DNA of 64,000 bases from Brienomyrus brachyistius (taxonomy: Eukaryota > Chordata > Actinopteri > Osteoglossiformes > Mormyridae): positions 17,308,254 to 17,372,253 of the forward strand of contig NC_064555.1 of NCBI RefSeq assembly GCF_023856365.1, in the 5' to 3' direction. Both the position numbers and the translations under genes were made by a program. Every line of letters begins with the position of its first letter. Position 1 is the first letter of the stretch. Below, one piece after another: positions 35,873 to 47,710 of this stretch. A model generated the notes under the pieces. That model had not been told where the DNA came from. It ran no database searches and saw nothing but the letters and a program-made list of their open reading frames with translations.

Positions 35873-37384
35873 TAGGTGTGGATTGAGATTTGGGGACTAA
35901 TTCTGTGTAGCAATGTCTGTGAGCAGAGCTCCTCTATAGGATCTTGAGGTAGCAGGCCACCAGCTCACTGCCCTGATTGTGGCCTGGAAAGCCGCAGTCC
36001 ATTTCCATGCGGGTTTCGATCCTATACACGCTGCTGGGTGGGGTGGGGGATGGAGGGTCTGGGATGGAGAGCATGTGTCAGAAGTGAATTTGAACATGAT
36101 TGAGCAAGATAGAGGGCTGTGTGATTCTGGGGGGGGGGGACGCAGTGAGCCGTCAAAGGGATCTCCTCACCACCGACTGCTGCTGGAATCGCAATGAGCT
36201 ACTGCTCCATCACTGATCAGCCAGAGGGGCTCTGACAGTGTGCTCCAAGCAGGTAATGTCTTTTTTCTTTGCTTTTTTCCTTAGACTCTGCCTGGAGCGT
36301 GTGGCTCAGCTCTGACCCGTTACTGTGCCCCAGAAGAACATTACCATTTATTATTATTTCATATTCAGCTGCCAGTTTTATCCAGACTGAGCAGTTAGGT
36401 GAAGTACCCACTCTAGGGTCTAACAGCATGCCCTCGTGGGTCTTTAATGGACAAACCTTCAGGTTATGTGTTTGTCCTTAACCCCAGTGTTCTACCTGAT
36501 ACTCCTGGATGCATATATCATGTCCCATTAAGTGGGATGGAAAGCTTTCTGGACGGCCCCAGCAACCGGAACAGGGGGGAGGGCCGAGGTCGTGAAGAAT
36601 CTGGCATCGCATCACGTGGGGGGGGGGCGCTCTCGATCCAAGTGGGCGGCTGGGAGGGGGGCGTGGTTCCTTTTGGCCACTTTCCTGTCTGTGTGTGAGG
36701 CCGGCAGCTCTGTTCTGAGCATCCAATCGGTGTCCAGAGATGTTTCGGCGTGGTGTGAGCGAGTAAGCTGATTGGAGCGCTCCCCGGCTCTGTTTGCGCA
36801 GACCGAGCTGGACCGGCGCCACGGCGGTGCTTCTGGTCCTGCTGGTCTCGGAGCTGAGCTGGGCCAAGCTGGCAGTGTGGTGCGGGTGCGTGCTGGCCAG
36901 CTCCGGGCTTGGCACCGCCCTGCGGTCCATTGGGCTGTTTAATAGTACTGTGCTTTTATGAATGACCCTGATGTCACGACCGCGTCCCTCCTGTCGGGGC
37001 CAATCCGGCGGCAGATCAGGCCCCAGCGCCGGCGGCCCGGAAGTGCGCTAGCGTTCAGGCCGGCTCTGGCTGCTGGGGTCTGGCTTGGCGCCGGCCGTGA
37101 CTCGTATCGGCGGTAATGTGGATGACTGTGTCTTTCTGCAGCTTGTGTGGGCGAGTCAGGCCATGCCGCGCTGACGGTTCTGTTGCCCATCCGGGTCGGC
37201 TCGTAAGTGTTGGCAAAACCGGATCCGCTGCCCAAGAACTTTCGGAATCCAGAGCTGCTAATTATGGACGCTTTGCCTGGTTAAATAAAACCCCCATATG
37301 ATGCTTACATAACACAGCACCGCCCCGTCTCTCGCAGCTGTTTCCTGTGGGTGTGCGTGTGTTTAGATGTGCAGCCCCGTTACA

Positions 37385-37387
<3 letters not shown>

Positions 37388-37433
<46 letters not shown>

Positions 37434-37446
37434 AGACACACACACA
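37388..37446. repeat. (CA)n microsatellite
   Basis: A CA tract of about 22 units, then CGTAGACA and a second short CA run. Confidence 0.95.
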
Positions 37447-37765
37447 GCTGCGCACACATCTGGGTTTCATACCCAAGACACGCCCTCCATGAGAGGCCAT
37501 AGTGGCACCAGGCTGAGTGCGTTTGCACCCTCAGAAACCTGCCCCTGATTTAGTGCCACCCCCACCCACATTTATGATCTCTCGGGGGGGCTCCTGTACA
37601 CAGTGCGTAAGAAAGATCCCATCAGCCTGCTCTTTCTCTCAGCCTTTTTACTCAACTCTATCCTTCTCCTCCTGCCCGCGGACATCCGGCGTTCCGAATC
37701 CCGCCCAGAGCCGAGCGCGCCAGCCTTCCGCACGCTGCCGGAAAGACCCGCCAGCGAGAAGAGCC

Positions 37766-37791
37766 TCATTTGCATTTTAATGCATATTCAA
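37766..37791. promoter_or_regulatory. Clustered octamer / POU-homeodomain-like motifs in intron 1
   Basis: A perfect octamer ATTTGCAT at 37768-37775 is followed within seven bases by ATGCATATTCA, an octamer-like variant. Such pairs are typical POU-factor sites. Function is inferred only from the motif and the intronic position. Confidence 0.3.
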
Positions 37792-38112
37792 TCACAAGAG
37801 TTCTTTGTTTTGACAAAACTTGCCTTATACTTGACGGTTCTTTTTCCCCCCTTTTTCTATTCTGTGACGCAGCCACTCCAAAACACACCCTTCCATCCCA
37901 ATCTGCTGCCTCCCTGGCCGGGGAATCGGGATGAGGTCCTGCTGGCGTGCAGCGCGGCAGCCCTGCTGGTCTCTAAGCCTCCTTCTCGCGGGACTACAGC
38001 ACGCTACACGCTTTCCGCGTGTTCCTGGGCCTCTCCGCGTGCTGCTCGCCTGCTCGTTTGGTTACAGTTCTCAGTGAACAGACGGAGACGCAGGCGGTGC
38101 AGGGATTGATGT

Positions 38113-38250
38113 TTCAGGCTCGCAGCCAGTGGGTTGCTGGTTCACATCCCGCTAAGGGGGCCATCGTTGTAGCCTTTAGCTTCATTCTCAGCTTGACTTG
38201 TTCCAGGGAATAAGCAGATGCGCCTAATAACCTGAATACAATAGAGCTCT
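38113..38250 (+). mobile_element. Degenerate SINE-like element, family 4
   Basis: GTGGGTTGCTGGTTCACATC resembles a B-box region. It is followed by GGGGGCCATCGTTGTAGCCT, TTCATTCTCAGCTTGACTTG and AATAAGCAGATGCGCCTAAT, which parallel the body and tail of the elements at 24130 and 34780. Confidence 0.55.
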
Positions 38251-38839
38251 GATGTGACAGGCATGTGATGTGATAGGCAGCGATGTGGCACGGTGTCTGA
38301 TGAGGCTCTGCCCTCCCACCCCACTGGGGGTAGCAGCAAAGAAACCTCTGTAGCATTTCGCTATGTCGCAAATGTGAGTGCAGAGTGGCGCCACATGCAG
38401 TGGCAGAGGTGTAATTAGGATGCATAATTAAATCCAAACGAACCGACGGGAGACATCACCACTCGCATTTGCATAATTAGCCAAATTTGCCATTTTAAAC
38501 AATGAGTTAACAGATTAGTGCTCTACCATTATCAAGTCAAATAAGTAAATAAACAGGGGTCTGAGGGAAGGTCCAGCTGCGCGGCAGTGAGGGTGCGGGG
38601 GATGGGGGATCCTCGGCCGGCCAGCGGCCGGGAGAGGTGTCGCCTGGTATGGTGGGCGAGGGTGGAGGAGGTCGGAGGTGGAGGCATGAATGGGAAAAGG
38701 GCCTCATTTCCCACTAGAATTCTGCTTTGATGCTGTTAATTACTGGCGTGTTCACACAGCGCCGCGCAATCTGAATTTCAGATTGTCTGCACCGTTTGTT
38801 TATTGCTTTGGTTTGATGAGTAGTACAATTGCTGAGGTC

Positions 38840-38975
38840 TGTGTGTGTTTGGTGGGGGAGGTGTTTTTCTACATTATGTATGTATATATATATAATATAT
38901 TAGGGTTTTGCCCATAGAAATGAATGGATGGTCCTCACAACAAAATGCATGCAGGTCTGTGTGTGTGTGTGCTTT
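38840..38975 (+). mobile_element. Dispersed repeat family 3, copy c
   Basis: Contains TTAGGGTTTTGCCCATAGAA, ATGAATGGATGGTCCTCACA and a (TG)n end, matching the right half of the copy at 18176. The left half is replaced by a TATA-type dinucleotide run near 38881-38900. Confidence 0.7.
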
Positions 38976-40518
38976 GCCTTTTCTGTTTGAGACCCTGCTG
39001 TTCTCATATGCTGTCATTTCATATCGTTTATCATTTCTTGATTTTATTATGTGGACTATTATTTAGTCGCACATTGGTTCAGAATGTCAATAATACGTCT
39101 ATCAGAATTGTCACCAGCAGGACTTGACCCCAGCACACACTCTCGCTGTCTTTGCAGGCAGGAGTGTGTTTATCCGAAGCCAGCAGCTGTGCTCTTGCGC
39201 TGGAGGCCAGGCAGCCCGCGCGGGATCCGCAGTGTCGGTCGAGTGTTTCTCGGCGTGTCTGTTTCGGAGCTGCCGTTCCATTTGTGCACTGGTGGATGGA
39301 TGGCCGTCCTCGTCCATCGACCACAGGGCCTCTGCGCTGCTGACGGATGGCCGTGTTGGCCACTGATTGATCGTCCATGCCGCCTATCGACCTGGGGGCC
39401 GCCGGGACGTGCTGATGGATGGCAGGTCCGGTCCATGCCGACAAGCCCGGCGCCGCCTTTAGTTGCCCAGCATCGGCATGTCTGGAGCAGTTGCCCGCTG
39501 GGAGCGTGATTGTGCGGGGGTGCCGTGGCCTCTCAGAGCGCCCGTTCTCTGTGATGGCAGCGTTTGGATGCTGCGTCTGTCCGTGTGTGGATACGCACCA
39601 CCGGGGGGGTGTACCGGGTCTGATTGGGCGCCAGAGTGCTCCTCCCCATTACTCACAGATTTCAAACATATAATTGGCAAACGGGTACCTCATCTGTATA
39701 AATTATGGCCCCTCTTATGACCCCCACCTCAGAAAATCCTAGAATCACCCCTGCATGCCATCTTGAGCCTCCTCCATCTCTCTCACTCTCTCATTATCCC
39801 TTCTCTTTTTCCATCCTGTCATTTCTCTCTCCCTTCTTTCACTCCCTCTGGTCCTCCTCCCTTCCCTGGAACTTGCAGCCAACTGAGACAGGCAGAGTGT
39901 CTCTGTCCTCCCCCCACCACACGTTGTTATTATTGGTGTCAAATGCTAATGCACTAATGTGTGTGAATATCAGTTACGGCCCTTTTTATGGCTGCGGTAA
40001 CGAGACGCCGCCGCTGCCAGTTCTGAGCGCGTGATGGAGCGGCTCTGATCTCCTATGACTGTGAGGCGCGTTGTGAGTGACAGCTATCAGTACCAGGCCG
40101 GCTCCGCGTGCCTGCAGTGGTTTGGCTGGCCTTTCTTTCTCTGCCTCTCTTTCTCTCTCTCTGTCTGTTTTTACCATGTTCTGTTCACTCATTTTAAATC
40201 CCAGCCTGCTTTTTTTTCCAGGTAACAACACGATTTTGGTGACAGCTGTCAAAATAGTAGCTGACCTTTTGTGGGTCCTTGGAATCATACACAGCAGGTC
40301 TAATTGTTGGATGATTAATGTTATTGACAGCAGGAGTCTGCGCGTTTGTTGATAATGCAGTCAGCTAGCAGCTGATCAGAGCTGTGTCCCTGTTTGTACA
40401 GTTTGCAGGCTCTCTACAAGTTGTGTGGCTTTCTTCCTGGTTTTTCTGCAGTTCAGAGAACTGTGTGTGCAGTTGGGTGAATTGGTGTCTCTGAATTGCC
40501 AGTAGTGTGTGAATTGCC

Positions 40519-40800
40519 AGTAGTGTGCCCAGTGCCCTCTGACGGACTGGCATCCTGTCAAGAGTGTCCCCTGCCCTGTGCCCTGTGATGGACTGGCCTC
40601 CTGTCCAGGGTGTCCCCTGGCCTGTGCCCTGTGATGGACTGGCCTCCTGTCCAGGGTGTCCCCTCCCCTGTGATGGACTGGCCTCCTGTCCAGGGTGTCC
40701 CCTCCCCTGTGATGGACTGGTCTCACGTCCAGGGTGTCCCTATCCCCTCCCCTATGATGGACTGGCATCCCATCCTGTCCCCTGTCTGGCACCAGGTATA
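40519..40800 (+). repeat. Minisatellite derived from the family 2 retroelement
   Basis: The GAYGGACTGGC motif occurs at 40541, 40587, 40633, 40672, 40711 and 40756 (spacings 47, 46, 39, 39, 45). It is followed each time by CTCCTGTCCAGGGTGTCCCC or a variant. GGACTGGCATCCTGTCCAGG is, from known copies in other fish, the central part of the family 2 dispersed repeat. Here only that part has been amplified in tandem. The 39-bp units lack a CCTGTG segment present in the 46-bp units. Confidence 0.85.
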
Positions 40801-41516
40801 TGCTAGAGTGCAGTATGTACAAAGCCTCATGGTGAAGTGTCCACTCCATGAGGGGTCGGACAACCTTATGAGAGCTTTCAGGCAGGGTGCAGGACTGTTT
40901 CCTCTTCTCGAGGATCCTCTCCAGTAACATCATGGGCAGAGGGGACGAAGCTCGACCTGAAAGTGAAATGCTGACATCAGAAGCTGATCCATTACTGAAG
41001 GCGGAGCGAATAATTCAGTCACCCAGACTGGTCATCTGACACCCGACCGTATGGTCGGCCGTCCAATCACCTGTTTTGTGCCATTTGAAAACACGACACA
41101 GGACACAATGTTTGCTCTCAAACGTTTGAGTAGGTTTGAGTTTTTATCGCGCGCAACTCGCTTTTCTATTTCCGCTCTGGTCTTCTCCCAGTTGCAGTCT
41201 AATGTAAGTCTGTATTGTCTTTTTGCTTGAGTGCCTCGTGATGTCTGAGAGCAGAGTCTCTCTGAAACAGACAGCGTAGGTGGATGTGTCTGCTGGGGGG
41301 GCGGGCTTTTATTGGGACAGTTGGGGAAAGCAGTGGGGCAAAGAACCTGTGGTTTGTGCGGCTCGTTAATGAGCGTGTTTAATGCTGTGATAAAACTGGC
41401 AGGCGTGCATACATGTGTGTGTTTTTGTTGTGGTCTGTATATGTGTCTGTTTCATGTGTGTTTGAATACTGTTACGTTGCACTTTTTTTGCTATGTTGAA
41501 CAGTTTTTATAAATTA

Positions 41517-42190
41517 TTACTGTATTGGCTCGAATATAAGACGACCCCCCCCCAGTTTTTGGCAAGTATTTTTAGACAAAACGTTTTTGGAATACCTAAT
41601 ACTGCCTTCATAAGGAAAGCATTTTATTTGACGAGACCATGTAATAAATTAACCAGCAACTACAGCTTAAAAAGCAACCAAAGGTAATTGGATTACAATA
41701 AGTGTATTAAACAGCAAACATGCCAAAAGACAGATGTATCATTTTTTTTTGGGGGGGGGGGGGGTAGATAAGAGGTGTTACAAACTCCACAGCCCTTGAG
41801 GGTGCAGATGTATTTGATGCAAGAGACCCACATGAAGAGGGTAGAAAAAAATATATTTTGGTGGGAGGTTCATCTATATTAATAAATGATATGACGGCTC
41901 GTTTAAAATGGAAGTTGCTGTCGTTAACAGCCACTATCGGTTTAATACTAGTAACCGCGCAGCCGGGGAAACCACGACACTCAGGGATACACGCTGAACA
42001 CAAGCTTTGCCAGCGTTGCCAACTCTCACGCATCTGGCGTGACACTCATGCTAGAAATCTTACAGCAGATCTATATTATGGTAAGGCAGAACACTTTACA
42101 AAATATCATGTTTGGCTCCTTCTATTCCCTTCTTGTCTAGACCCCGAATATAAGATGACACCACTTTTTCAGACATATTTTAAAGAAACG
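41517..42190. mobile_element. Unclassified AT-rich repeat bounded by GAATATAAGA motifs
   Basis: CGAATATAAGACGACCCCCC (from 41530) and CGAATATAAGATGACACC (from 42146) stand in the same orientation about 615 bases apart, each followed by a TTTTT...AGACA-type segment. The interval is AT-rich and carries a T/G homopolymer junction at about 41741-41763. It looks like remnants of an old dispersed, possibly DNA-type, element. No transposase frame is seen. Confidence 0.5.
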
Positions 42191-42384
42191 AGCCCCGTTT
42201 TGTATGTGGCCAGGACAGTACTTTGGTAATAGTTGTATATGTGTAGCTGTGTAGCTCCTGCTCTAGTCCTGCTTACACTTGTACCTTCGCATTCATTGGA
42301 AGCTCAGCCTAGCTGCACTTGTGCCTAGTCGGCTCTCTGACAGCTGTGTGTTTGTAACCTGCTATTTGCCTCACTTGTAGAGGG

Positions 42385-42432
42385 GTCATAATTCATAAAT
42401 TAAAGCGAAAGCGTCTGCTAAATGTAAATGTT
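42385..42432 (+). mobile_element. SINE/LINE 3' tail fragment, plus orientation
   Basis: AAGCGAAAGCGTCTGCTAAA then TGTAAATG is the shared teleost retroelement tail, the reverse of the motif at 28400-28500. The upstream part is not recognisable. Confidence 0.65.
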
Positions 42433-42924
42433 TTTGTCTGTGTGTTTGCGTGTGACTCTGCTCGTCTCCAGGCATGTCGGGATCCACAAGGACACCTTGT
42501 GAACTCGCACTCCTGCACCGTTCTCCGATGTATGATGCATCCCTGGCTTTGTCTTGGGTATTATCCGAACGACACGGTCTCCTTTTCCTGAGTCACGCTG
42601 TCTCATTTGGGTGGTGAATATTTAAAGGTGATTCCTGGTGAGGCGTCGGGAGCGCTCGGCGGTGTGGCCTGTTTGTGTGCCGGCGTGTGACACTGCATGC
42701 TCCAGTGACCCGGGTCACTGTGTCCGCACTCCATCCCCCCCCGACATGCTTCCTGTGGCGCCGCCTTACGTAACTGCTGGCCCGCGGCGTGTGGACGTCA
42801 CACTCATCCGGCACACGGTCAGACCAGACCGCTTCCTCGACGCGATTCCGCCTGCGGGAGGTGGATGCTGACGTGGGTGCTGAAGCCGGCTGCTTATTCT
42901 CATCTGTCAGCCCCCCCCCCACGT

Positions 42925-42976
42925 CTGCGTGCGTGTGTGTCTGTGTGTGTGTGTGTGTCTGTGTGTGTGTGTGTGC
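42925..42976. repeat. (TG)n microsatellite
   Basis: TG tract with CTG interruptions. Confidence 0.9.
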
Positions 42977-44150
42977 CAGTGCATCGATGGGCGTGCGCGT
43001 GTGCGTTCTGCCCTGTCTCTCTTCCGCCTCTCTGCCTGGACATCGGCCCATCGCCTTTTGATGGCCGGGCCCTTTTGTATCGCATGTTACCTGAAACCTA
43101 ACCTGGAATTACGGACAATAGCTCTGCAGAGCCTTGACAGGCTGCTCTCTGTCTCTAACCCGCCCGCTTCTTCGCCGCCTTGCACTCTCTGCCTCTGTTA
43201 TTAACGCACATGGAGGCCGGCTGAGTGCTTTACTGCCATGGGGTGCCAGCACACAGACGGCCCCCCAGCGACCGGCCATCCCTCGCCAGGCTGGCCGCAG
43301 TCGCTCCTCACATCTTAGTCGAACCCTTCATCTTTCTGTCTCCTCCTGGTCTCCCTCCATCGATTATCAGCTGGAGATCATATGAAGCTGGAGACCTCGG
43401 TTCTGCTGTGGAGACATCTCCGCGGCATCGCTCATTAAAGTCCTCCTGCCTGCTAAGGTCACTGTGTTTTCCTATATCTGGTCGTTAGACAGCTCCACAC
43501 CTGAAAGGTCGAGAGGCGCGATGCTGTCTGCTTTTGACCTTCACCCCTCTGTGGTGGTGGGGGGGGGGGCGCCTTCCCCCGAACCCCTCTGGACTTGCTG
43601 GAATTCATCATGTCAGACAGGCTCTCGGCCTCAGATCACGGTCCTGCTGATATCTGTTGGCTTCCGCTTACTTCCCATTGTGTGGGCGGTGGTTCCTAAC
43701 GTTTATGGTTTTGTTTGTATATTCAGCATGTAATTGTACCGTTTTGTACTGTCGGTTTGTTTTTATGTAGCTCCTTCCATAACACAGTTGCCCTAAGGCA
43801 CTTAACAGGAGTATGTGACAAACCATTATTGTTTTATTATTCTATTATTAGTACATGTACAATAAACTGTTTATTATACAAGATGAAATAGGAAAATGCC
43901 AGAAGATGACAGAGTAGAGGAACGAAAACCTCCATATCGAGAAGTAGGCAGCTCTGGGGGCTCAGCCCCTTCAGGGCGAGCTCACGTTATGTATTCTGAA
44001 GAAAATCTTTCTGCTTTTATATAAATAGATTGTAATGCGTTTATTTCACACTGATAGCAGCAAACACGCAGGACTAGCTGGTAAAGTGCTCGTGTTGATG
44101 ATCTTAAAGTATGGCAGGTGATAAATACGCATTAATGTCAGACAAAGGTT

Positions 44151-44180
44151 TGGTGTGTGTGTGTGTGTGTGTGTGTGTGT
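44151..44180. repeat. (TG)n microsatellite
   Basis: Short uninterrupted TG tract. Confidence 0.9.
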
Positions 44181-45360
44181 ACACGTGTTGCACCTCCCCC
44201 CACCTCTCTGCCCGCCCATCCGCTTACTCGTCCGCTCGGCCCGGTGACTGAAAGCCACTTACATCACTCGCTTGTGATTTTTTTTCTTTTTTCAGGACCT
44301 AAAAATGATAAGTTGGCTTGCTTAGAGCCCTGCAGGCGCCGCGTTTCAGGACGGCAATTAATTCCAGCAGAGCGTGAGGGATCCTCTCCGTCACGGTGAG
44401 AAATGAAGAGATATTCAGAGGATAAGACAGCAGGGTGACAGCGAAGGGCCCTTGCACAGGTGACGCAGATGCCCGAATCGCGGGAGAGTGCTACCGGCAC
44501 TCAGTTCCCAGCTGGGATTTCGCATCCCTGATGGCCAGCGGGGCGCGCAAGGCCCACGCTCCCACATGCGGGCGGATGGTCAGACCAAGCAGGGGCAGAA
44601 TGTTCTGGAGTTTCCTTCTGAGCCCCTGAGCGGGGTCTTCCTTCACGGAGTGTGATGCAGTACTAGCATGCGACTCTCAGCTAAGAGGTCACTGTGCTTG
44701 CGGGCTGGCTGGTGTTTAGGGGGGGCGAAGGGCATCCCTGGCATCACGTGTCCTCCATCTTCACAGACGGGGGCTTAGTGGCCCCTTTGATGTGTGTGCG
44801 TGGGCATGGGGCTGGGATGGAATCAAGCCTTTTAAAAAATACTGCTCGTTAGTGTAGATTGCATTGCCCTCCCCCACGTCACTGTGGATGGAAAAGTGGA
44901 GTGTGTTTGTGAGAGATTTGTTTTTGTTAGTCATTGAGGGTAGAATATCAAACCTGGGAGTGAGCAACTGTGGGGTCGACGGCAGGTGTCGCTCCAGACA
45001 CCCCCCCCCCCACCTCTCTTAGTGCTGAGACCCCTGAGCATCACCCTGCTGTATTAATGCTGACTAGGAAGGAAGGAAGAACCCCCCTGGGCTGCGGATC
45101 ACGTGACATGTGTTTGCTGTACAATCCCAGGAAGTTTGTAAGTTTAGATAAGCATTTTGCTTCATACTTAATTACATCAATAGCTAGCGGTCTAAATTGC
45201 TATAGAGCTGAATTTGTGTTTTGTATGTTTTTTTTTGTCAATGTGTACTTTAGAGTTTTGTTAGAGAGACACTAAACATTTGTGTTATTTTATGCTTTGT
45301 ATTTAAAACTTATTTTTGCCTTTGATATTTTTGTTTGCTCTTTCATCTTTCAGTGTTTCG

Positions 45361-45808
45361 CAGTGGTTCTCAACATTTTTTACCGTGCCAGCTCAGTTAT
45401 GACCTTATATCAAGTATAGGTTTAAATTCACGCTATGATCAAGCACGCAGTGCACTCTGAGGTTTTTGCTAATCAACGCCTATCGCACAAATCCGATTGG
45501 ATGTGCCAGTGAATTTTAAATGAACTGTCTGTGGTTTGGTGTCTTGGATTGGTTGAGTGTCCTCTAGTTTTGCGCTAAGCATTTGCAAATCCAAGACCAT
45601 TTTCCATCCATCCATTTTCCAAACCTGTTATCCTACTGGGTCGCGGGAGGCCAAAACCATTTTATATAGGTTAATTCTAGGATTGAGGCTGGGAAATTTG
45701 ATCGTGGATCAGCATAGGACTCTGGTTTTAAAATGCTTATTTCCAACTCTGCCTTAGAACTTTCTATAACCCAAATTTGGGTCGCGACCCACAGGTTGAG
45801 AAATGCTG
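45361..45808. mobile_element. Non-autonomous hAT-like DNA transposon
   Basis: The left end CAGTGGTTCTCAAC (45361-45374) and the right end GTTGAGAAATGCTG (45795-45808) are imperfect inverted repeats. CAGTGGTTCTCAAC is a terminal sequence shared by many vertebrate hAT elements, and TGGGTCGCGACCC next to the right end is also typical. No transposase frame is present in 448 bases. An 8-bp target duplication is not preserved. Confidence 0.75.
45604..45650 (-). mobile_element. 47-bp truncated family 2 retroelement nested in the hAT element
   Basis: The insert reads CCATCCATCCATTTTCCAAA, CCTGTTATCCTACTGGGTCG, CGGGAGG, the reverse of the 3' end at 35825-35872. It is flanked by CCAAGACCATTTT (45591-45603) and CCAAAACCATTTT (45651-45663), a 13-bp target duplication with one difference. 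Only the last 47 bases of the element were inserted. Confidence 0.88.
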
Positions 45809-46759
45809 CAGTAACGGAACAATAAAATGTTTTATGTAAGTGGGGTCATTGTCTGCCAATGAACTGGCTCACTGCAGATTGCAGTGATGTTCCACTGCTA
45901 TTTGCATTGCACCTCGCTATGCTGAGGGCTGTACGATGACCCCCCCACCCCGGTTGTGCCCTTGTACTAGTACCCCAACCCTGTCTTGAGTCTCTGTGCA
46001 CTATGTGCAGTAGTTCTGGGGTATCTGGCCTGTGTGTACATGCACATGTGCGTGTGTGTATGTGTGTGATCCCTGCGCTTATCCTACCACGTGCTCTTTG
46101 GAGTGTGTGAGCCGCGTTGGCCAGTGAATGTTTCTGAAATACCCCAGTTCTGGCAGGGAGCTCTGGGTGTGTATCAACGGGAGCTGAACACACAGCCGGC
46201 AGCATTTTAAAGCGGGGGCCGTATCAGCAAGACCCCCCCTCCCCCCAGGCTGATGTCCTGAGTCCTGTGTCAGCCGTCGATTTCTTGACTGGGAGTTAAG
46301 CCAGCCTGCCGGCGTGTCGAGCTGAGAAAAGTGTGTTTGAGGCTGAAGCGGGAGGGGGGGGGCGTTTCAGATTAACTGGGAATTTGCATCCTGGGTTTAG
46401 GTTGGCTTACGAGTGACCTGCCTCTTGACTTGATTTAGTTTAAATGCAGGCAGCTTGGAGCTTGGGGTCCTGGAGCGAGTGAAACTGCTGCCCCTGTGTG
46501 CCAGGTTCACCCCTGTACCTTCACTGGAGCCGCACTCTTTATTGTTCTGGAATCAGGGCTTTAGCAGTGACTATGTAAGGCGCTGCCTTTCCTGTCACCT
46601 ACCTGTCACACATCAGCCTCAGGCAGCTCTCCTGCTACCATCGTGGGGCCGTCCCCAGAGTGGGGGCCGCCGCAGAATGGAGGAGCTGATGCTGCTATGA
46701 TTATGCAGGAAGCCGGGAGCTGAGAGAGGAGCAAGAGCTTGCGGGGGGGATTTGGCGTC

Positions 46760-47155
46760 TCCTGTCTCTGGTTCTGAAGTTGGGAGGCCTAGATGATGAT
46801 ATAATAACGCAGCTGCTGCCCCTGGTGCTGAAGCTGGAGAGACCTGGATGATGATGATGTAATTATGCAGTTGCTGTTCCTGGTTCTGAAGCTGGAGTGG
46901 CCTGGATGATGATGTAATTATGCAGCTGCTGTCCCTGGTTCTGAAGCCGGGAGGCCTGCCGATGAAGTAATTTATGCGCATACTATTCCTGGTGCTGAAA
47001 CCTGGAGAGTTTGAGTTGATGTAATTTTGTAACTGCTGTCTGTGGTTCTGAGGCCGTGTTGGTATAATTTTGCAGCCGCTGTCCCTAGTTTTGAGGCCTG
47101 CTTGATGATATAATTGTGCCGGTTCAGTCCCAGGTGCTGTAACTGAGGTTGTGGT
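46760..47155. repeat. Minisatellite, about 60-bp unit, seven copies
   Basis: Units contain CCTGGTTCTGAAGCTGGAG, GCCTGGATGATGATGTAATT and ATGCAGCTGCTGT, with indels between copies. It lies 400 bases upstream of exon 2. Minus-strand frames over it are repeat artefacts. Confidence 0.92.
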
Positions 47156-47557
47156 GTGGGAGCCCTTATGCTGATGAGCTTGCGGGGGCTGCTGTTCTCC
47201 ATCCGGACACAGCCTTATATGATGGTTCTGTGCTGTCCCGAGCACAGGCAGGACCTCCTGGCCCCAGGGGAAGTGGGGCATTGATCGGCAGCTGGGGATT
47301 TTGAGGTGCCGTCACAGCATCAAGTTCTGCTCCTGATCCACAGATTCGTAACTGCCACTCGCTATGTGGCATGAGTTGGCCGACCTGTCCTGACCCGTGC
47401 ACGAGCACCCGGCGTGACAAATGTGTTTGAAGTGTGACAGCCGTGCGTGGCGGTGTGAAGGAGTGCCCTGTGGGGTCACGGCGGTGCCCCCGCCGGTTCT
47501 GTTTGTCTTGTGCCCCCAGCACCCCCTAACTACACTCTGCTTTCTCATTCCCTCCAG

Positions 47558-47622
47558 TTGTCCTGCTCAACTCAAAGGAATCCCAGGCAGAGCTGGGTTG
47601 GACGTCTTACCCCGCAAATGGG
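47558..47622 (+). CDS. epha10: Eph receptor (EphA10-like) exon 2: start of ephrin-binding domain
   Basis: This 65-base exon has the usual length of Eph exon 2. With the split G from exon 1 it encodes residues 27-48: VVLLNSKESQAELGW at 27-41, then TSYPANG. This is the first strand of the ephrin-binding domain. The SQAELGWT segment is, as I recall the family, closest to EPHA10; other EphA members mostly have QGELGW, MGDLGW or similar. It is bounded by CCCTCCAG on the left and GTGAGT on the right, both canonical, and ends in phase 0. A branch-point-like CTAAC lies 28 bases upstream. It is too short to be found as a stand-alone open frame, and the call rests on protein similarity plus splice signals. 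Confidence 0.93.
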
Positions 47623-47658
47623 GTGAGTATTACACACAGCCTCTGTATTGTCACATTG

Positions 47659-47710
<52 letters not shown>

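Larger units (their letters stand above)
31689..47557 (+). other. Intron 1 of the Eph gene, about 15.9 kb
   Basis: Starts GTACGT and ends TTTCTCATTCCCTCCAG. A branch-point-like CTAAC lies at 47526-47530, 28 bases before the exon. It contains many repeats listed separately. Stretches between them (for example 32000-32900, 33030-34040, 36000-37380, 39000-40500, 43000-45350) look unique, with short unrecognised open frames. GC- and CpG-rich parts occur at 36770-37240 and 39170-39620. No other gene was recognised inside it. Confidence 0.8.

Noticed and set aside
39051..39720. Cluster of six to eight overlapping open frames on both strands
   Set aside because: GC-rich sequence with GATGGCCGT and GATGGATGG echoes explains open frames in all phases. 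No protein similarity was recognised.
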